NCBI RefSeq assembly: GCF_041431135.1
Contig: NZ_CP107799.1
Span: 8,060,001-8,124,000 of the forward strand
DNA: 64,000 nucleotides
Source: Streptomyces sp. NBC_00554
Lineage (GTDB): Bacteria; Actinomycetota; Actinomycetes; Streptomycetales; Streptomycetaceae
Reading direction: 5' to 3'
The notes beneath the pieces are model-generated. The model did no database searches, had not been told where the DNA came from, and saw nothing but the letters and a program-made list of their open reading frames with translations. A program made the translations under genes and the position numbers. Shown in pieces: positions 16,053 to 25,023 of this stretch. The number at the start of each line of letters is the position of its first letter. Within the stretch, counting starts at the first letter, position 1.

Positions 16053-16421
16053 GTGACGCTGAAGATCCACATTGATGAGGGGGCCGCGCCCTACGAGCAG
16101 GTGCGCGCCCAGATCTCCGAGCAGGCCCGGTCCGGGGCGCTTCCGGTCGGCTACCGGCTGCCCACCGTGCGGGGGTTGGCCGAGTCGCTCGGCCTCGCCG
16201 CGAACACGGTCGCCAAGGCGTACCGGGCGCTGGAGGCGGACGGGGTGATCGAGACGCGGGGGCGCAACGGGACGGTCGTGGCCGCCGCCGGCTCGGCCGC
16301 CGAGCGCGAGGCGGCGACGGCGGCGCAGGCCTACGCCGAGCGCGTACGCCGCCTGGGCCTCACGGAGTCCGCCGCGCTGGACGCGGCGCGCGATGCCCTG
16401 CGGGCGGCGTACGGGGAGTAG
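16053..16421 (+). CDS. GntR-family (YtrA-type) transcriptional regulator
   Basis: A 122-residue short GntR protein. The winged helix (PYEQVRAQISEQARSGALPVGYRLPTVRGLAESLGLAANTVAKAYRALEADGVIETRGRNGTVV) fills most of it, with only a 40-residue helical tail. This is the YtrA subfamily, which often controls ABC transporters. The GTG at 16053 begins the family alignment (VTLKIHIDEG). It is divergent from the tandem-GNAT gene and is a candidate regulator of it. Confidence 0.88.
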   Translation: MTLKIHIDEGAAPYEQVRAQISEQARSGALPVGYRLPTVRGLAESLGLAANTVAKAYRALEADGVIETRGRNGTVVAAAGSAAEREAATAAQAYAERVRRLGLTESAALDAARDALRAAYGE

Positions 16422-16487
16422 GGGGCGTCTGTGCGCCGGGCGCGCTTGGGAGTAGGGGCGCCTGTACGCCGGGCGCGCTTGGGAGTC
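16422..16487 (+). repeat. 33-bp tandem duplication after gntR
   Basis: Two adjacent 33-base units share GCGCCGGGCGCGCTTGGGAG-like sequence with three differences (units at 16422-16454 and 16455-16487). They begin one base after the gntR stop codon and look like a recent slippage duplication. Each contains the short GC palindrome GCGCCGGGCGC. Confidence 0.6.
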
Positions 16488-16527
16488 GTATACGCGGATG
16501 GGGCGCCCAAGGCCCCAATCCGGCCCC

Positions 16528-16567
16528 CGGCGGTGCCGGATCGGCTGCGCAGGGTCCGGCACCGCCG
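16528..16567. terminator. Bidirectional terminator between gntR and the AAA ATPase
   Basis: CGGCGGTGCCGGA (16528-16540) pairs perfectly with TCCGGCACCGCCG (16555-16567) across 14 bases. It lies between the gntR stop (16421) and the convergent ATPase stop (16621). Confidence 0.85.
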
Positions 16568-16620
16568 AAGACCGCCGTCGTGGCCGATCGCCGTCCCGGC
16601 GGGGTTCGACTGGCCGCCCC

Positions 16621-17715
16621 CTACAGATACAGCCCCGCGTCCGCCCCCTCCCGCGGATCCGGTACCTGCGTCGGAGTCGTGCCCCGGCGCAGCGCGTAGA
16701 GCTCCGCCAGGGTCGCGCCCTCGCGGGAGACGCCCTCTTCCGTGCCGAGCCAGTTCACGGCCTCGCGGCGGGTCAGCGGGCCGACCTCGATACGGGCGAG
16801 GCAGCGGCCGGGGCGGACGACGGCCGGGTGGAGGCGCTCCAGGTCCTCGTTGGTGGTGACGCCGACGAGGACGTTGCGGCCCTGGCCGAGGAGGCCGTCC
16901 GTGAGGTTGAGCAGGCGCGAGAGGGCCTGGCCCGCCGTGTGCTTGGCCTCGCCGCGGATCAGCTCGTCGCAGTCCTCGAGGAGGAGCAGCCGCCAGCGGC
17001 TCTTCCCCGTGCCGTCCTCCTCACCGATCGCGATGTCCATCAGATATCCGACGTCGGAGAAGAGCCGCTCGGGGTCCAGGACGCAGTCCACCTGGCACCA
17101 GTCGCGCCAGGAGCGGGCGAGGGTGCGCAGGGCCGAGGTCTTGCCCGTCCCGGGCGGGCCGTGCAGCAGGAGCAGCCGGCCCGCGATGTCCTCCGGGGTC
17201 GTCTTCATCAGGGTGTCCATCGCGTCCGCCACCGGCGTGGTGTAGTTCGGCCGCACCTCGTCCCAGGTGCCGGCCGAGATCTGGCGGGTGGTGCGGTGCG
17301 GGCCGCGGCGCGGGGACACGTACCAGAACCCCATCGTCACGTTCTCCGGCTGGGGTTCGGGCTCGTCGGCCGCGCCGTCGGTGGCCTGGTCGAGGACCTT
17401 CTCTGCCAGCTCGGTACTGGTCGCGGTGACGGTGACGTCGGCGCCGCGGTTCCAGCGGGAGACGAGCAGGGTCCAGCCCTCGCCCTCGGCGAGCGTCGCG
17501 CTGCGGTCGTCGTCGCGGGCGGAGCGCAGCACGCGGGCGCCGGGCGGGAGCAGCGTCGCCCCGGACCGTACGCGGTCGATGTTGACGGCGTGCGAGTGAG
17601 GCTGCTCGCCCGTCGCGAAGCGGCCGAGGAACAGCGCGTCGATGACGTCCGACGGTGAGTCGCTGTCATCGACGTTGAGCCGGATCGGCAGAGCGTCGTG
17701 TGGGTTGGCAGACAT
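16621..17715 (-). CDS. AAA-family ATPase with N-terminal DUF5925-like domain
   Basis: 364 residues. Residues 1-120 form a domain seen with this ATPase in actinomycetes (DSDSPSDVIDALFLGRFATGEQPH). The AAA module has Walker A GPPGTGKT (186-193), Walker B LLLLEDCDE (243-251), sensor-1 GVTTNEDLERLHPAVVRPGRC and an arginine finger in RPGR. The order resembles Rubisco-activase/CbxX-type or BCS1-like AAA proteins, which remodel protein complexes. There are no membrane segments. It stands alone between the GntR terminator and the divergent glycosidase gene. Client unknown. Confidence 0.87.
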   Translation of the reverse strand: MSANPHDALPIRLNVDDSDSPSDVIDALFLGRFATGEQPHSHAVNIDRVRSGATLLPPGARVLRSARDDDRSATLAEGEGWTLLVSRWNRGADVTVTATSTELAEKVLDQATDGAADEPEPQPENVTMGFWYVSPRRGPHRTTRQISAGTWDEVRPNYTTPVADAMDTLMKTTPEDIAGRLLLLHGPPGTGKTSALRTLARSWRDWCQVDCVLDPERLFSDVGYLMDIAIGEEDGTGKSRWRLLLLEDCDELIRGEAKHTAGQALSRLLNLTDGLLGQGRNVLVGVTTNEDLERLHPAVVRPGRCLARIEVGPLTRREAVNWLGTEEGVSREGATLAELYALRRGTTPTQVPDPREGADAGLYL

Positions 17716-17931
17716 GCCGCCATGATCCGTCACCAAGGGAACCTATGCACTGGATTTCCGCGGCCCGGTCCAGGTGTCCCCCGTGAGTGGCCCCAGCTCA
17801 ACCGGCTTTCGGCCGGGTGTCCGAGAGGATCCCGCGCCGCCGCCGGTGTCACGGCCGCCGGAGAACGAGGCGGTTTCGTGGCCATACGGAACCTGTTCCA
17901 CCGCCGATGCCCGACGTTACTGTTGCCCTTG

Positions 17932-19347
17932 ATGGGACGTCATGGGTGGAATTCGGGGGCACGGCGGTGGCGGCTCACCGCGGTGCTCGGCGTGGGAGCG
18001 GCCGCGCTCGCCCTGCTGGTGACCCTGCTCAACACCCTGCCCGGGGACGGCGCGGGCACCGAGGGCACGACCCGCGACGGGGACAAGGTGCACGGCACGC
18101 CCGCCGCCCCGGCGAAGGCGGCGGAGCCGGAGGTCGGCTGGGGTTTCACGCACACCCAGTTCAGCGCCGACGAGGGCAGCGCCGCGGCCACCGGGCGCGT
18201 GGAGGGCCTGCTCTCGAAGCAGCCGATGCCGCAGATCCAGCACATCATGGGTTGGGGGGCCGGCAACCCCGAGCCGTCCAAGGGGCGTTACGACTTCGTC
18301 GAGATGGACCGCCGTGTCGACTTCATGCGTGCGTCCGGCGGCACCCCGGTCGTCACCCTGTGCTGCTCCCCGGACTGGATGAAGGGCGGCGGGTCCGGCG
18401 ACACCGACTGGAGCGAGGCCGCTCTGGAGACCGCTCCGGACCCCGCGCACTACGACGACTTCGCCGCGCTCGCCGCGACCGTCGCCAAGCGCTATCCGGA
18501 CGTACGCCACTTCATCGTCTGGAACGAGTTCAAGGGCTTCTGGAACGACTCGAAGGCCCGCTGGGACTACGAGGGCTACACCGAGCTCTACAACCTGGTC
18601 TACAAGGCGCTGAAGAAGGTCGACGAGGACATCATGGTCGGCGGGCCCTATCTCGTCATGGACAGTCTCGACCCGCGCCAGACACACGACGCCTCGCCGA
18701 CCGTGAAGGGCGCCTGGGGCACCATGGACCAGCGTGTCCTGGACGCCTTCGACTACTGGAACAAGCACAAGGCGGGCGCGGACTTCGTCGTCGTCGACGG
18801 GTCCAGCTACACCAATGACGACGAGCTGCTGCCCGACGAGTTCGCGGCCACCGACAAGTTCACGGCCGTCGGCGAGTGGGTGCGGGAGCGGACGGGCGAC
18901 CTGCCACTGTGGTGGGCCGAGTACTACGTCGAACCGGCCGACGGCGACGACGAGCGCGAGGGCTGGTCCGAGACCCGCCGTGTCGCCGTCCAGGCCGCCG
19001 GTCTGATCGCGATGGCCCGCGGCGGCGCCACCTCCGGCTTCTACTGGAACCCGGAGAACGAGAAGGGCCCCGACTGCGCGGGCTGTCTGTGGACGCCGAC
19101 GGACAGCGCGGACGGCGGTGCGGCCCTGCCGATGTTCGACCTCGTCTCGAGGTTCGGCGAGGAGTTCCCGCCGGGGACGGCGTACGAGACGGTGTCCGTC
19201 GCCGACGCCGACGTGCCCCGCGTCCGTGTCCTCGCCACCGACAGGACGGTCCTCGTCGTCAACGCGCTGGACCGGTCGATCAGCGCGAAGGTCGACGGGA
19301 AGCAGCTCGAGTTGGGCGCCTACGAGGTGAAGTGGCTGGACCGCTGA
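17932..19347 (+). CDS. Membrane-anchored GH39-like glycoside hydrolase
   Basis: About 471 residues. An N-terminal single membrane helix (RRWRLTAVLGVGAAALALLVTLL) is followed by a 35-residue extracellular linker and a TIM-barrel hydrolase. FIVWNEFKGFW supplies the acid/base (Glu199) and LPLWWAEYYVEP the nucleophile (Glu330), as in GH39/clan A xylosidase- and iduronidase-like enzymes. The enzyme should face outside and trim a surface glycan. The start is uncertain: a GTG at 17878 has a better purine-rich ribosome site, while the ATG at 17932 gives a compact signal anchor. It converges on the flippase-polymerase gene and probably belongs to the same glycan locus. Confidence 0.85.
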   Translation: MGRHGWNSGARRWRLTAVLGVGAAALALLVTLLNTLPGDGAGTEGTTRDGDKVHGTPAAPAKAAEPEVGWGFTHTQFSADEGSAAATGRVEGLLSKQPMPQIQHIMGWGAGNPEPSKGRYDFVEMDRRVDFMRASGGTPVVTLCCSPDWMKGGGSGDTDWSEAALETAPDPAHYDDFAALAATVAKRYPDVRHFIVWNEFKGFWNDSKARWDYEGYTELYNLVYKALKKVDEDIMVGGPYLVMDSLDPRQTHDASPTVKGAWGTMDQRVLDAFDYWNKHKAGADFVVVDGSSYTNDDELLPDEFAATDKFTAVGEWVRERTGDLPLWWAEYYVEPADGDDEREGWSETRRVAVQAAGLIAMARGGATSGFYWNPENEKGPDCAGCLWTPTDSADGGAALPMFDLVSRFGEEFPPGTAYETVSVADADVPRVRVLATDRTVLVVNALDRSISAKVDGKQLELGAYEVKWLDR

Positions 19348-19377
19348 GCCACTTCACCCTCGTACGCCTACCAAGAA

Positions 19378-22300
19378 CTACTTCATCGTCAGGAACCGCT
19401 GCACCAGCGAAGCCAGCAGCACCGCGAGCAGCGGCAGCGCGAACCAGAAGCTGCTCTGCAGCCACCGCAGTTGCCGCACGCTGGGCCGGACCGCGACCCG
19501 TACGGCCTCCCGCGCCGTCAGCAGCACGATCAGCGCGACGGCCGCGAGACCACCCACGACCGACCACGGCGTCCAGGTCACCTGGGGCCCGATCGGCCCC
19601 GGATCGGCCTTCGGGATCTCGCCCTCGGGCTGCTTGCGCAGGGAGTACATCGTGACGTCGTCGTTGACGAAGACCTTCTTCAGCTCCTGTCGTTCGTCGA
19701 GGTTCTTGAGGAGCCGCGTCTGCCAGGTCGGTGAATAGCCCACGTCCAGCTGGAGATAGACGACCTGACTGCGGTTGATCATCAGGTACGAGTTCGGGCC
19801 CGCGTCCTTGAGCGCCTTGACCAGGCCCGACACCAGGACCGGATCGACGGGCGCCAGCGTGGGCACGTACTCCACCTTCTCCATGTCCCGCGAGCCCCAG
19901 GGAATCGAGGGCGTGACGTTCTCGACGGTGTCGTTGCTCATCCACAGCAGCCGCACGGTCGGATCGTCGTGCGCGTACACGTAGTTCATGGCGGCGACCT
20001 CGCCCGGCCTGACCCGCTCGAAGGGCTCGTTGCCCCAGCGGGCCACCAGGAAGCCGCCCATGAGGACCAGGCCCGCCATCAGGGCGGCGAGCGGTGCGAG
20101 GCTCACGCGGTCCCTGTCCCGTTCCTTCGCGGTGACGCCGGTGCGCGGGAAGAGGGCGAGTGCGGCGAGCATGGCCGCGCCCGGGAGGGCGAACATGAAG
20201 ACGCGCAGCGCCATTTCGCCGCCGTACGACTGCATGCCGAAGCCCAGGAACGGCACGAAGGTGAGGACGAGCAGCGAGCGCTCGCGGTACTTGTTCTCGC
20301 GGCGGCGCCACCAGCCGTAGCAGGCGAAGGTCATCACGCCGGCGGCCAGCAGCACACGCGTGTAGAGGACGAGCTTGTGGGTCGAACTGCCGCCCTCGAT
20401 GCGCCCGGAGACCGACGAGGACACATTGCCGCCCACGCCGCCGACCCCGCCGAACAGCTCGTTGAAGTGGCCCGACCAGTACGGCTCGGCCATGAAGCCG
20501 ACCCAGACGGCGACCAGTACCGCGAACAGGATGGGCAGGCCGCGCAGTTCGGAGCGGCCGACGAGGACGAGGACCGCGAGGACGCCCAGCATCACGAACG
20601 GGGTGAGCTGGTGCGCCGGTACGGTCGCCGCGAACAGGCCGATCAACACCATGAGCAGCACGGCCTGTTGGCGGCGGTTCGCCGGCTCGACCTCGGCCTC
20701 GCCGGGCCGCCTCTTCGTCCAGAGCACGCGCGGTGCCCGGAACCAGACGAGGAGGATCGCCACGAAGACGAGGTACAGCAGATAGGTGAAGCCCTGCGGG
20801 GAGAAGTAGTCCTGGCCGACCCAGCCGCTGAGTACGAAGATCCAGATGCCGGTCCACTTGGCCCGCCAGCCCGCCCGCATCGAGCGTACGAGCAGGAACA
20901 TCGGTGCCAGGTAGAGGAGTTGCATGGCCAGCGGCCACCAGCGGATCACCTCGGTGAGGTCGGTGACCCCGCAGGCCTTCGCGACGAACGCGGCCGCCGC
21001 GAAGAAGCCCGGCCAGCTCCAGCGGGCGTCCAGGTCGGGTACGGCGGATCCGGTGCGGTCGATGTAGTCCAGGAACCCCAGGTGCTGCCATGCCGTCGCG
21101 AACCGCGGCTCCGTCTCGATCACAGCCGGGAGCGCGTGCAGCGAGACCACGGTGGCGAGCAGGGTGACGAGGAGGAGCCCCTTGTGTTCGCGGGCCATCC
21201 AGAGCAGTGAGGCGAAGACCGTGATCAGGAGGGCGGCGCCGACGAGGGTCGGCAGGGGCAGCACGGAGATCAGTCCGAGCCCGCCCATGCGGTCGAGGGC
21301 GCCGTCGTTGAGGGTGAGTGCGGGGACCCAGTAGAGGAGCAGGGCCGAGATCAGCAGGCAGCCGAGGATCACCCCCGGTTTGGTCGGGGGTGTCAACCCC
21401 TTGTGCGGGGACGGGGGTGGGGGGTCTTCCCTGTCTGCCGGGTGCGGGTTCTCTGTGGCTGGTCGCGCCCACGCGGCGGAGCCGCTGGATGTCACGCCCC
21501 GCGCCCCTATCGGGGCGCTTTCCGACTCCTGTGCTTCGAAGGGGGCGTCTATCTCCGGAGCTTCCGAAGGGCCCACCGAGGCCTCCGAACCCGGTTCCCG
21601 TGCCTCCACGGGCAGCCCGACCACCGACGGCTTCGTTCCCAGCGCCCAGGTCGGCCGGTGAATGGGGCGCACCGCCGGTGTTCCGCTGGGCGGTGTCCCC
21701 GGGCCCGGCCGCACGTCCGGCCGACGCTCCAGGTGGTCGAAGTCGACATGGACGCCCATGGCGAGGGTGTCCGCGTCCAGCGCCCACGCGGGCCCGCGCT
21801 TCGGCTTGGGCACCTCGCGCGCCCCGAGGTCGGCGAGGTCCCCGTCCGGTGCCGCGCCCGCGGGCACCTCGGCGGGCGCGGTCCGCAGGATCCGGTACAG
21901 CCGGGGCGCGGAGATCGTCACGATCACGGCGAGGCTGGCGACCTCCGCGACGCCCGCGCCGGTCAGGCCCATCCGGGGCAGGAGGATCACCGTCAGACCG
22001 AGCACCAGGGCGCACAACAGGCCCTGGAGCCAGGCGAGTCCGGCCGTGCGGCTCTGGGCGCGAAGGACCGCGAAGTACGTCTCCATGACGACCCGCAGCA
22101 GCCCGCCGATGGCGAACCAGCGCAGCAGCGGTGTCGCCGCGTCCGCGTACCCCTGGCCGAAGACGCGCAGGATGAACGGCGCGCCGAGGAACAGGAGCGC
22201 GCCCACCGGCAGCATGATCCGCGCCATCCGCTTGAGCGCTGCCCGGGTGTTGGCGGCCAGCCGTGCCGGGTCGTGCGAGCCCTCGACGGTGAGCGAGGCA

Positions 22301-23220
22301 CCCATGTTGATGGCCAGCAGGTTGACCGTGCCGCCGATGGTCGCGGTGATGTAGAAGTACGCGTTGTCGGCGGAACTGACCTGCGAGGCCACGATCACCG
22401 GGACGAGGTAGACCACGGCGAGGGAGAACAGCGAGCCGGTGTAGTCGCCCGCGAGGAAGTGCCCGATCTCCTTGACCGAGGGTGCTTCCGTGTCCTCCTT
22501 GGTCGCCTTCACATGGCGGGGCACCAGGCGCCGGAAGACCAGCCAGCCGAGCGGTACGGCGGACATGGCGATCGCCGCGACCCACGACACGAAGACGCCC
22601 GTCGCGGGGATCGCGGAGGCCAGGGCGACGAGCAGCACCAGCTTCACCACGGAGAACACGGTGTTGCCGACCGGCACCCACAGCGCGCTGCGCAGGCCGG
22701 TCAGCACCCCGTCCTGGAGCGTCAGCAGCGACCAGGCGACGACCGCGAGGACGAAGCCGAGGCCGGGCAGCGGTCCCTGCAGGAACCGGTACGAGGGTCC
22801 CCAGATGTTCAGCGTGAGCAGAAAGGCGACGGCGGCCAGCGCCACGACCACCGAACTGCCCGCGTACGTACGGAAGATGAGGCGCCCGGTGGCGCGCCCC
22901 GCGACCGGGATGAAGCGCGCCAGGGCGCCCGTCAGGGTCACCGCGGTGAGGCCCGCGAGGAGCTTCATCGCGGCGATCGCCGCGGAACCCTGGCCGACCG
23001 CGGTCTCGGAGTAGTAGCGGGCGGCGACCAGCCAGTAGCCGAGCCCGAGCACCGCGGAGATACCGGTGTTGAGCATCAGGGCGTAGGCGTTGCGGAACAG
23101 CTGGTTTCCTCCGCTCCCGCCCTTGCCGCGGCCGGGCAGGCGGAGGCGGCGGCCCGTGCGCTGTGCGGGCGCCTCGGCGGTCGGCGATGAAGCCTGGGTG
23201 GTGGTCGTCGTGTCAGACAC
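19378..23220 (-). CDS. Wzx-like flippase fused to a multi-span membrane glycosyltransferase/polymerase
   Basis: 1280 residues in three parts. Residues 40-440 form a 12-14-helix MATE/Wzx-type exporter (NAYALMLNTGISAVLGLGYWLVAARYY, FLAGDYTGSLFSLAVVYLVPVIVASQ). Residues 445-590 are a Pro/Ala/Glu-rich cytoplasmic linker. Residues 592-1280 form a second polytopic domain of 10-12 helices with GWVGQDYFSPQGFTYLLYLVF and a soluble loop near the C-terminus (about 1060-1200), resembling GT-C transferases or O-antigen polymerases. One chain may both flip and polymerise or transfer lipid-linked sugars. It overlaps the deacetylase gene by eight bases, last gene of a four-gene operon. Part of the linker is encoded by a Streptomyces repeat. 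Confidence 0.85.
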   Translation of the reverse strand: MSDTTTTTQASSPTAEAPAQRTGRRLRLPGRGKGGSGGNQLFRNAYALMLNTGISAVLGLGYWLVAARYYSETAVGQGSAAIAAMKLLAGLTAVTLTGALARFIPVAGRATGRLIFRTYAGSSVVVALAAVAFLLTLNIWGPSYRFLQGPLPGLGFVLAVVAWSLLTLQDGVLTGLRSALWVPVGNTVFSVVKLVLLVALASAIPATGVFVSWVAAIAMSAVPLGWLVFRRLVPRHVKATKEDTEAPSVKEIGHFLAGDYTGSLFSLAVVYLVPVIVASQVSSADNAYFYITATIGGTVNLLAINMGASLTVEGSHDPARLAANTRAALKRMARIMLPVGALLFLGAPFILRVFGQGYADAATPLLRWFAIGGLLRVVMETYFAVLRAQSRTAGLAWLQGLLCALVLGLTVILLPRMGLTGAGVAEVASLAVIVTISAPRLYRILRTAPAEVPAGAAPDGDLADLGAREVPKPKRGPAWALDADTLAMGVHVDFDHLERRPDVRPGPGTPPSGTPAVRPIHRPTWALGTKPSVVGLPVEAREPGSEASVGPSEAPEIDAPFEAQESESAPIGARGVTSSGSAAWARPATENPHPADREDPPPPSPHKGLTPPTKPGVILGCLLISALLLYWVPALTLNDGALDRMGGLGLISVLPLPTLVGAALLITVFASLLWMAREHKGLLLVTLLATVVSLHALPAVIETEPRFATAWQHLGFLDYIDRTGSAVPDLDARWSWPGFFAAAAFVAKACGVTDLTEVIRWWPLAMQLLYLAPMFLLVRSMRAGWRAKWTGIWIFVLSGWVGQDYFSPQGFTYLLYLVFVAILLVWFRAPRVLWTKRRPGEAEVEPANRRQQAVLLMVLIGLFAATVPAHQLTPFVMLGVLAVLVLVGRSELRGLPILFAVLVAVWVGFMAEPYWSGHFNELFGGVGGVGGNVSSSVSGRIEGGSSTHKLVLYTRVLLAAGVMTFACYGWWRRRENKYRERSLLVLTFVPFLGFGMQSYGGEMALRVFMFALPGAAMLAALALFPRTGVTAKERDRDRVSLAPLAALMAGLVLMGGFLVARWGNEPFERVRPGEVAAMNYVYAHDDPTVRLLWMSNDTVENVTPSIPWGSRDMEKVEYVPTLAPVDPVLVSGLVKALKDAGPNSYLMINRSQVVYLQLDVGYSPTWQTRLLKNLDERQELKKVFVNDDVTMYSLRKQPEGEIPKADPGPIGPQVTWTPWSVVGGLAAVALIVLLTAREAVRVAVRPSVRQLRWLQSSFWFALPLLAVLLASLVQRFLTMK
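21457..21523. repeat. Streptomyces intergenic-type repeat embedded in a coding region
   Basis: The stretch TGTGGCTGGTCGCGCCCACG, followed by CGGCGGAGCCGC and CCCCGCGCCCCTATCGGGGC, matches a repeat I know as intergenic in many Streptomyces genomes. Here it lies inside the flippase-polymerase gene and encodes about residues 566-588 of the linker between its two membrane domains. Confidence 0.6.
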
Positions 23221-24010
23221 GGGAACTGATGGCCTTTCGGCGGACCTGTCGTGCTCTTCGGACCATGGCGTACCCCTTGGTGAGGGCGCGGTCCCTGGCG
23301 AAGTTGAGGGCGATCGCGCGGCCTTCGACGAGCCGCTCGAACTCCTCTATCCCGGTGCTGCGGCGCACGGTGACACGCTGCAGGGCGTACGGTCCCTGGC
23401 GGCGGCGCGCCAGGGCGTTGCCGACGGCGAGCGACTGGGCGAAGCCCGCCGCACGCACCGCTTGGCGCACCCGGCGGCTGGAGTAGCCGTACGGGTACGC
23501 GAACGAGGCGGGGCCGGTGCCCAGTTCGTCGGCGATGATCTCCCTGCAGCGCAGCACCTCGAACCGGAGCGCGTCCTCGGCGAGCTGGTCCATCTGCGGG
23601 TGCGTATGACTGTGCCCGCCGATCTCGACCTGCTCGGCGGCGAGTTTGCGCACCTGGTCCCAGTCCAGCATGGTGTCGAGGCTGCCCCCGGTGTCGTACG
23701 CGCCCCTGATCCACCCCGTCGAGACGAACAGCGTGGCCGCGAAGCCGTGCTTGGCGAGCACGGGCAGCCCGTGCCGGTGCACGCCCTCGTAGCCGTCGTC
23801 GAAGGTGACGAGGACGGGCCGCAGCGGCAGCGGTCCGCCCTCGCGCCAACTCGCCGCCAGCCGAGCCGTGCTGACCGGGGTGAACCTCTGGTCGTAGAGC
23901 AGCGCCATCTGCTCGGCGAAGGCGTCGGGCGTGACGGACAGTTCGCGCGTCGCGTCGCTCGGCTGCCGTGCGATCGAGTGGTACATGAGGATCGGCACAG
24001 GTCCGTTCAT
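23213..24010 (-). CDS. Polysaccharide deacetylase (CE4/NodB)
   Basis: A 265-residue NodB-domain protein. Motif 1 is LVTFDDGYEG (Asp71 catalytic base, Asp72 metal), motif 2 GGHSHTHPQM (His133, His137 metal ligands), motif 3 SFAYPYGYSS. It has no signal peptide or membrane helix, so it probably acts on cytoplasmic lipid-linked sugar or sits at the inner membrane. Deacetylation of an N-acetylhexosamine would introduce positive charge into the glycan. Its ATG overlaps the GT2 stop by four bases and its end overlaps the flippase gene, showing tight coupling. Confidence 0.9.
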   Translation of the reverse strand: MNGPVPILMYHSIARQPSDATRELSVTPDAFAEQMALLYDQRFTPVSTARLAASWREGGPLPLRPVLVTFDDGYEGVHRHGLPVLAKHGFAATLFVSTGWIRGAYDTGGSLDTMLDWDQVRKLAAEQVEIGGHSHTHPQMDQLAEDALRFEVLRCREIIADELGTGPASFAYPYGYSSRRVRQAVRAAGFAQSLAVGNALARRRQGPYALQRVTVRRSTGIEEFERLVEGRAIALNFARDRALTKGYAMVRRARQVRRKAISSRV

Positions 24011-25023
24011 GCCGCGGCCTCCTCGTCGTCCGCTGCCGGGGGCGGGGCCACCTCGATCTCCACGACGGAGAACGTGGCGCCGCCCCTGCGGGCCCGGATG
24101 CTCCCGAGTGCGTACCCGCCCGCGGCCGTCAGCACTCCGGCGACGATGGCTCCCGCGCGGCCGGCGCCGCCCGGGCGTGCCAGTACCGCGTCCCGCAGTC
24201 CGCGGGCGACTCCGGCGGGCAGCACACGGGTGGTGTAGCGGCGCTCGGACTCAAGTCCCTTGTCGGCGCCGACACTTCGGGCGACGAGGGCTTTGGAGAG
24301 GCCCTCGGCGTACGCCCGCGTGCGGAAGTACGCGAAGTGCTCGCGTGCTTCCGGCACCCGGTGGTGGATGACCGCCCGGTCGTCGATCAGCAGGATCGCG
24401 TCCGGTCTGGCGCGGGTGAGGCGGATGCACAGCTCCGTCTCCTCGCAGCCCAGCGGGCGTTTGTCGCCGTCGCGGCCGATGCCGGTCGCGAAGCCCCCGG
24501 CCGCGTCGAACGCCGTACGGCGGAACGAGGCGTTGCCGCCGAGGACGTTGCGGACCTGGACCCGGCCCGGGGGCAGGCCCCGGTATGTGCAGCCCACCAC
24601 CCAGTCGAACTCCTCGGGGAACCAGGCGGGCCGGCGGCCCGACGCCCAGATCGGCATCGTGCGGCCGCCGACGGCCATGACCCGCGGATCCGCGTAACCC
24701 GACGCGAAGTACCGCAGCCAGTCCCGCTCGGCGACGGCGTCGTCGTCGAGGAAGGCGATGATCCCGCCGCGCGCGGCGGCGATACCGGTGTTGCGGCCGG
24801 CGGACAGGCCGCGGGGGCCCGCGTTGGCGAGCACCCGCACCCCGTCGGTCTCCTTGTACTCCCTGGTCAGCCGCTCCAGGAGAGCGGCGTTGTGGTCCAC
24901 GACCAGGAGCGTTTCCAGCGCGGGCAGGGACTGCGCCGCTACCGAGGAGACCGCCGCGAGGATGTCCTCCCAGCGGTCCTCGGTGTAGACGCAGACCACA
25001 ACGGAGATGTCATGCTCGCTCAA
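24007..25023 (-). CDS. GT2-family glycosyltransferase
   Basis: A 338-residue GT-A transferase. ISVVVCVYTEDRWEDILAAVSSV is the N-terminal nucleotide fold, AFLDDDAVAERDW the metal-binding DxD, and GGNASFRRTAF plus CEETELCIRL the acceptor/base region. A C-terminal stretch (AGAIVAGVLTAAGGYALGSI) may be a membrane contact. The start is taken as TTG at 25023, because it overlaps the upstream stop (TTGA) and follows GGGAGAGG; no ATG exists nearby upstream. It is the second gene of the glycan operon. Sugar donor and acceptor unknown. Confidence 0.87.
   Translation of the reverse strand: MSEHDISVVVCVYTEDRWEDILAAVSSVAAQSLPALETLLVVDHNAALLERLTREYKETDGVRVLANAGPRGLSAGRNTGIAAARGGIIAFLDDDAVAERDWLRYFASGYADPRVMAVGGRTMPIWASGRRPAWFPEEFDWVVGCTYRGLPPGRVQVRNVLGGNASFRRTAFDAAGGFATGIGRDGDKRPLGCEETELCIRLTRARPDAILLIDDRAVIHHRVPEAREHFAYFRTRAYAEGLSKALVARSVGADKGLESERRYTTRVLPAGVARGLRDAVLARPGGAGRAGAIVAGVLTAAGGYALGSIRARRGGATFSVVEIEVAPPPAADDEEAAA

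Noticed and set aside
19280..22681. 1133-residue frame in another phase of the flippase-polymerase gene
   Set aside because: Arg/Pro/Gly-rich translation without motifs; the overlapping frame has clear membrane helices and domain features.
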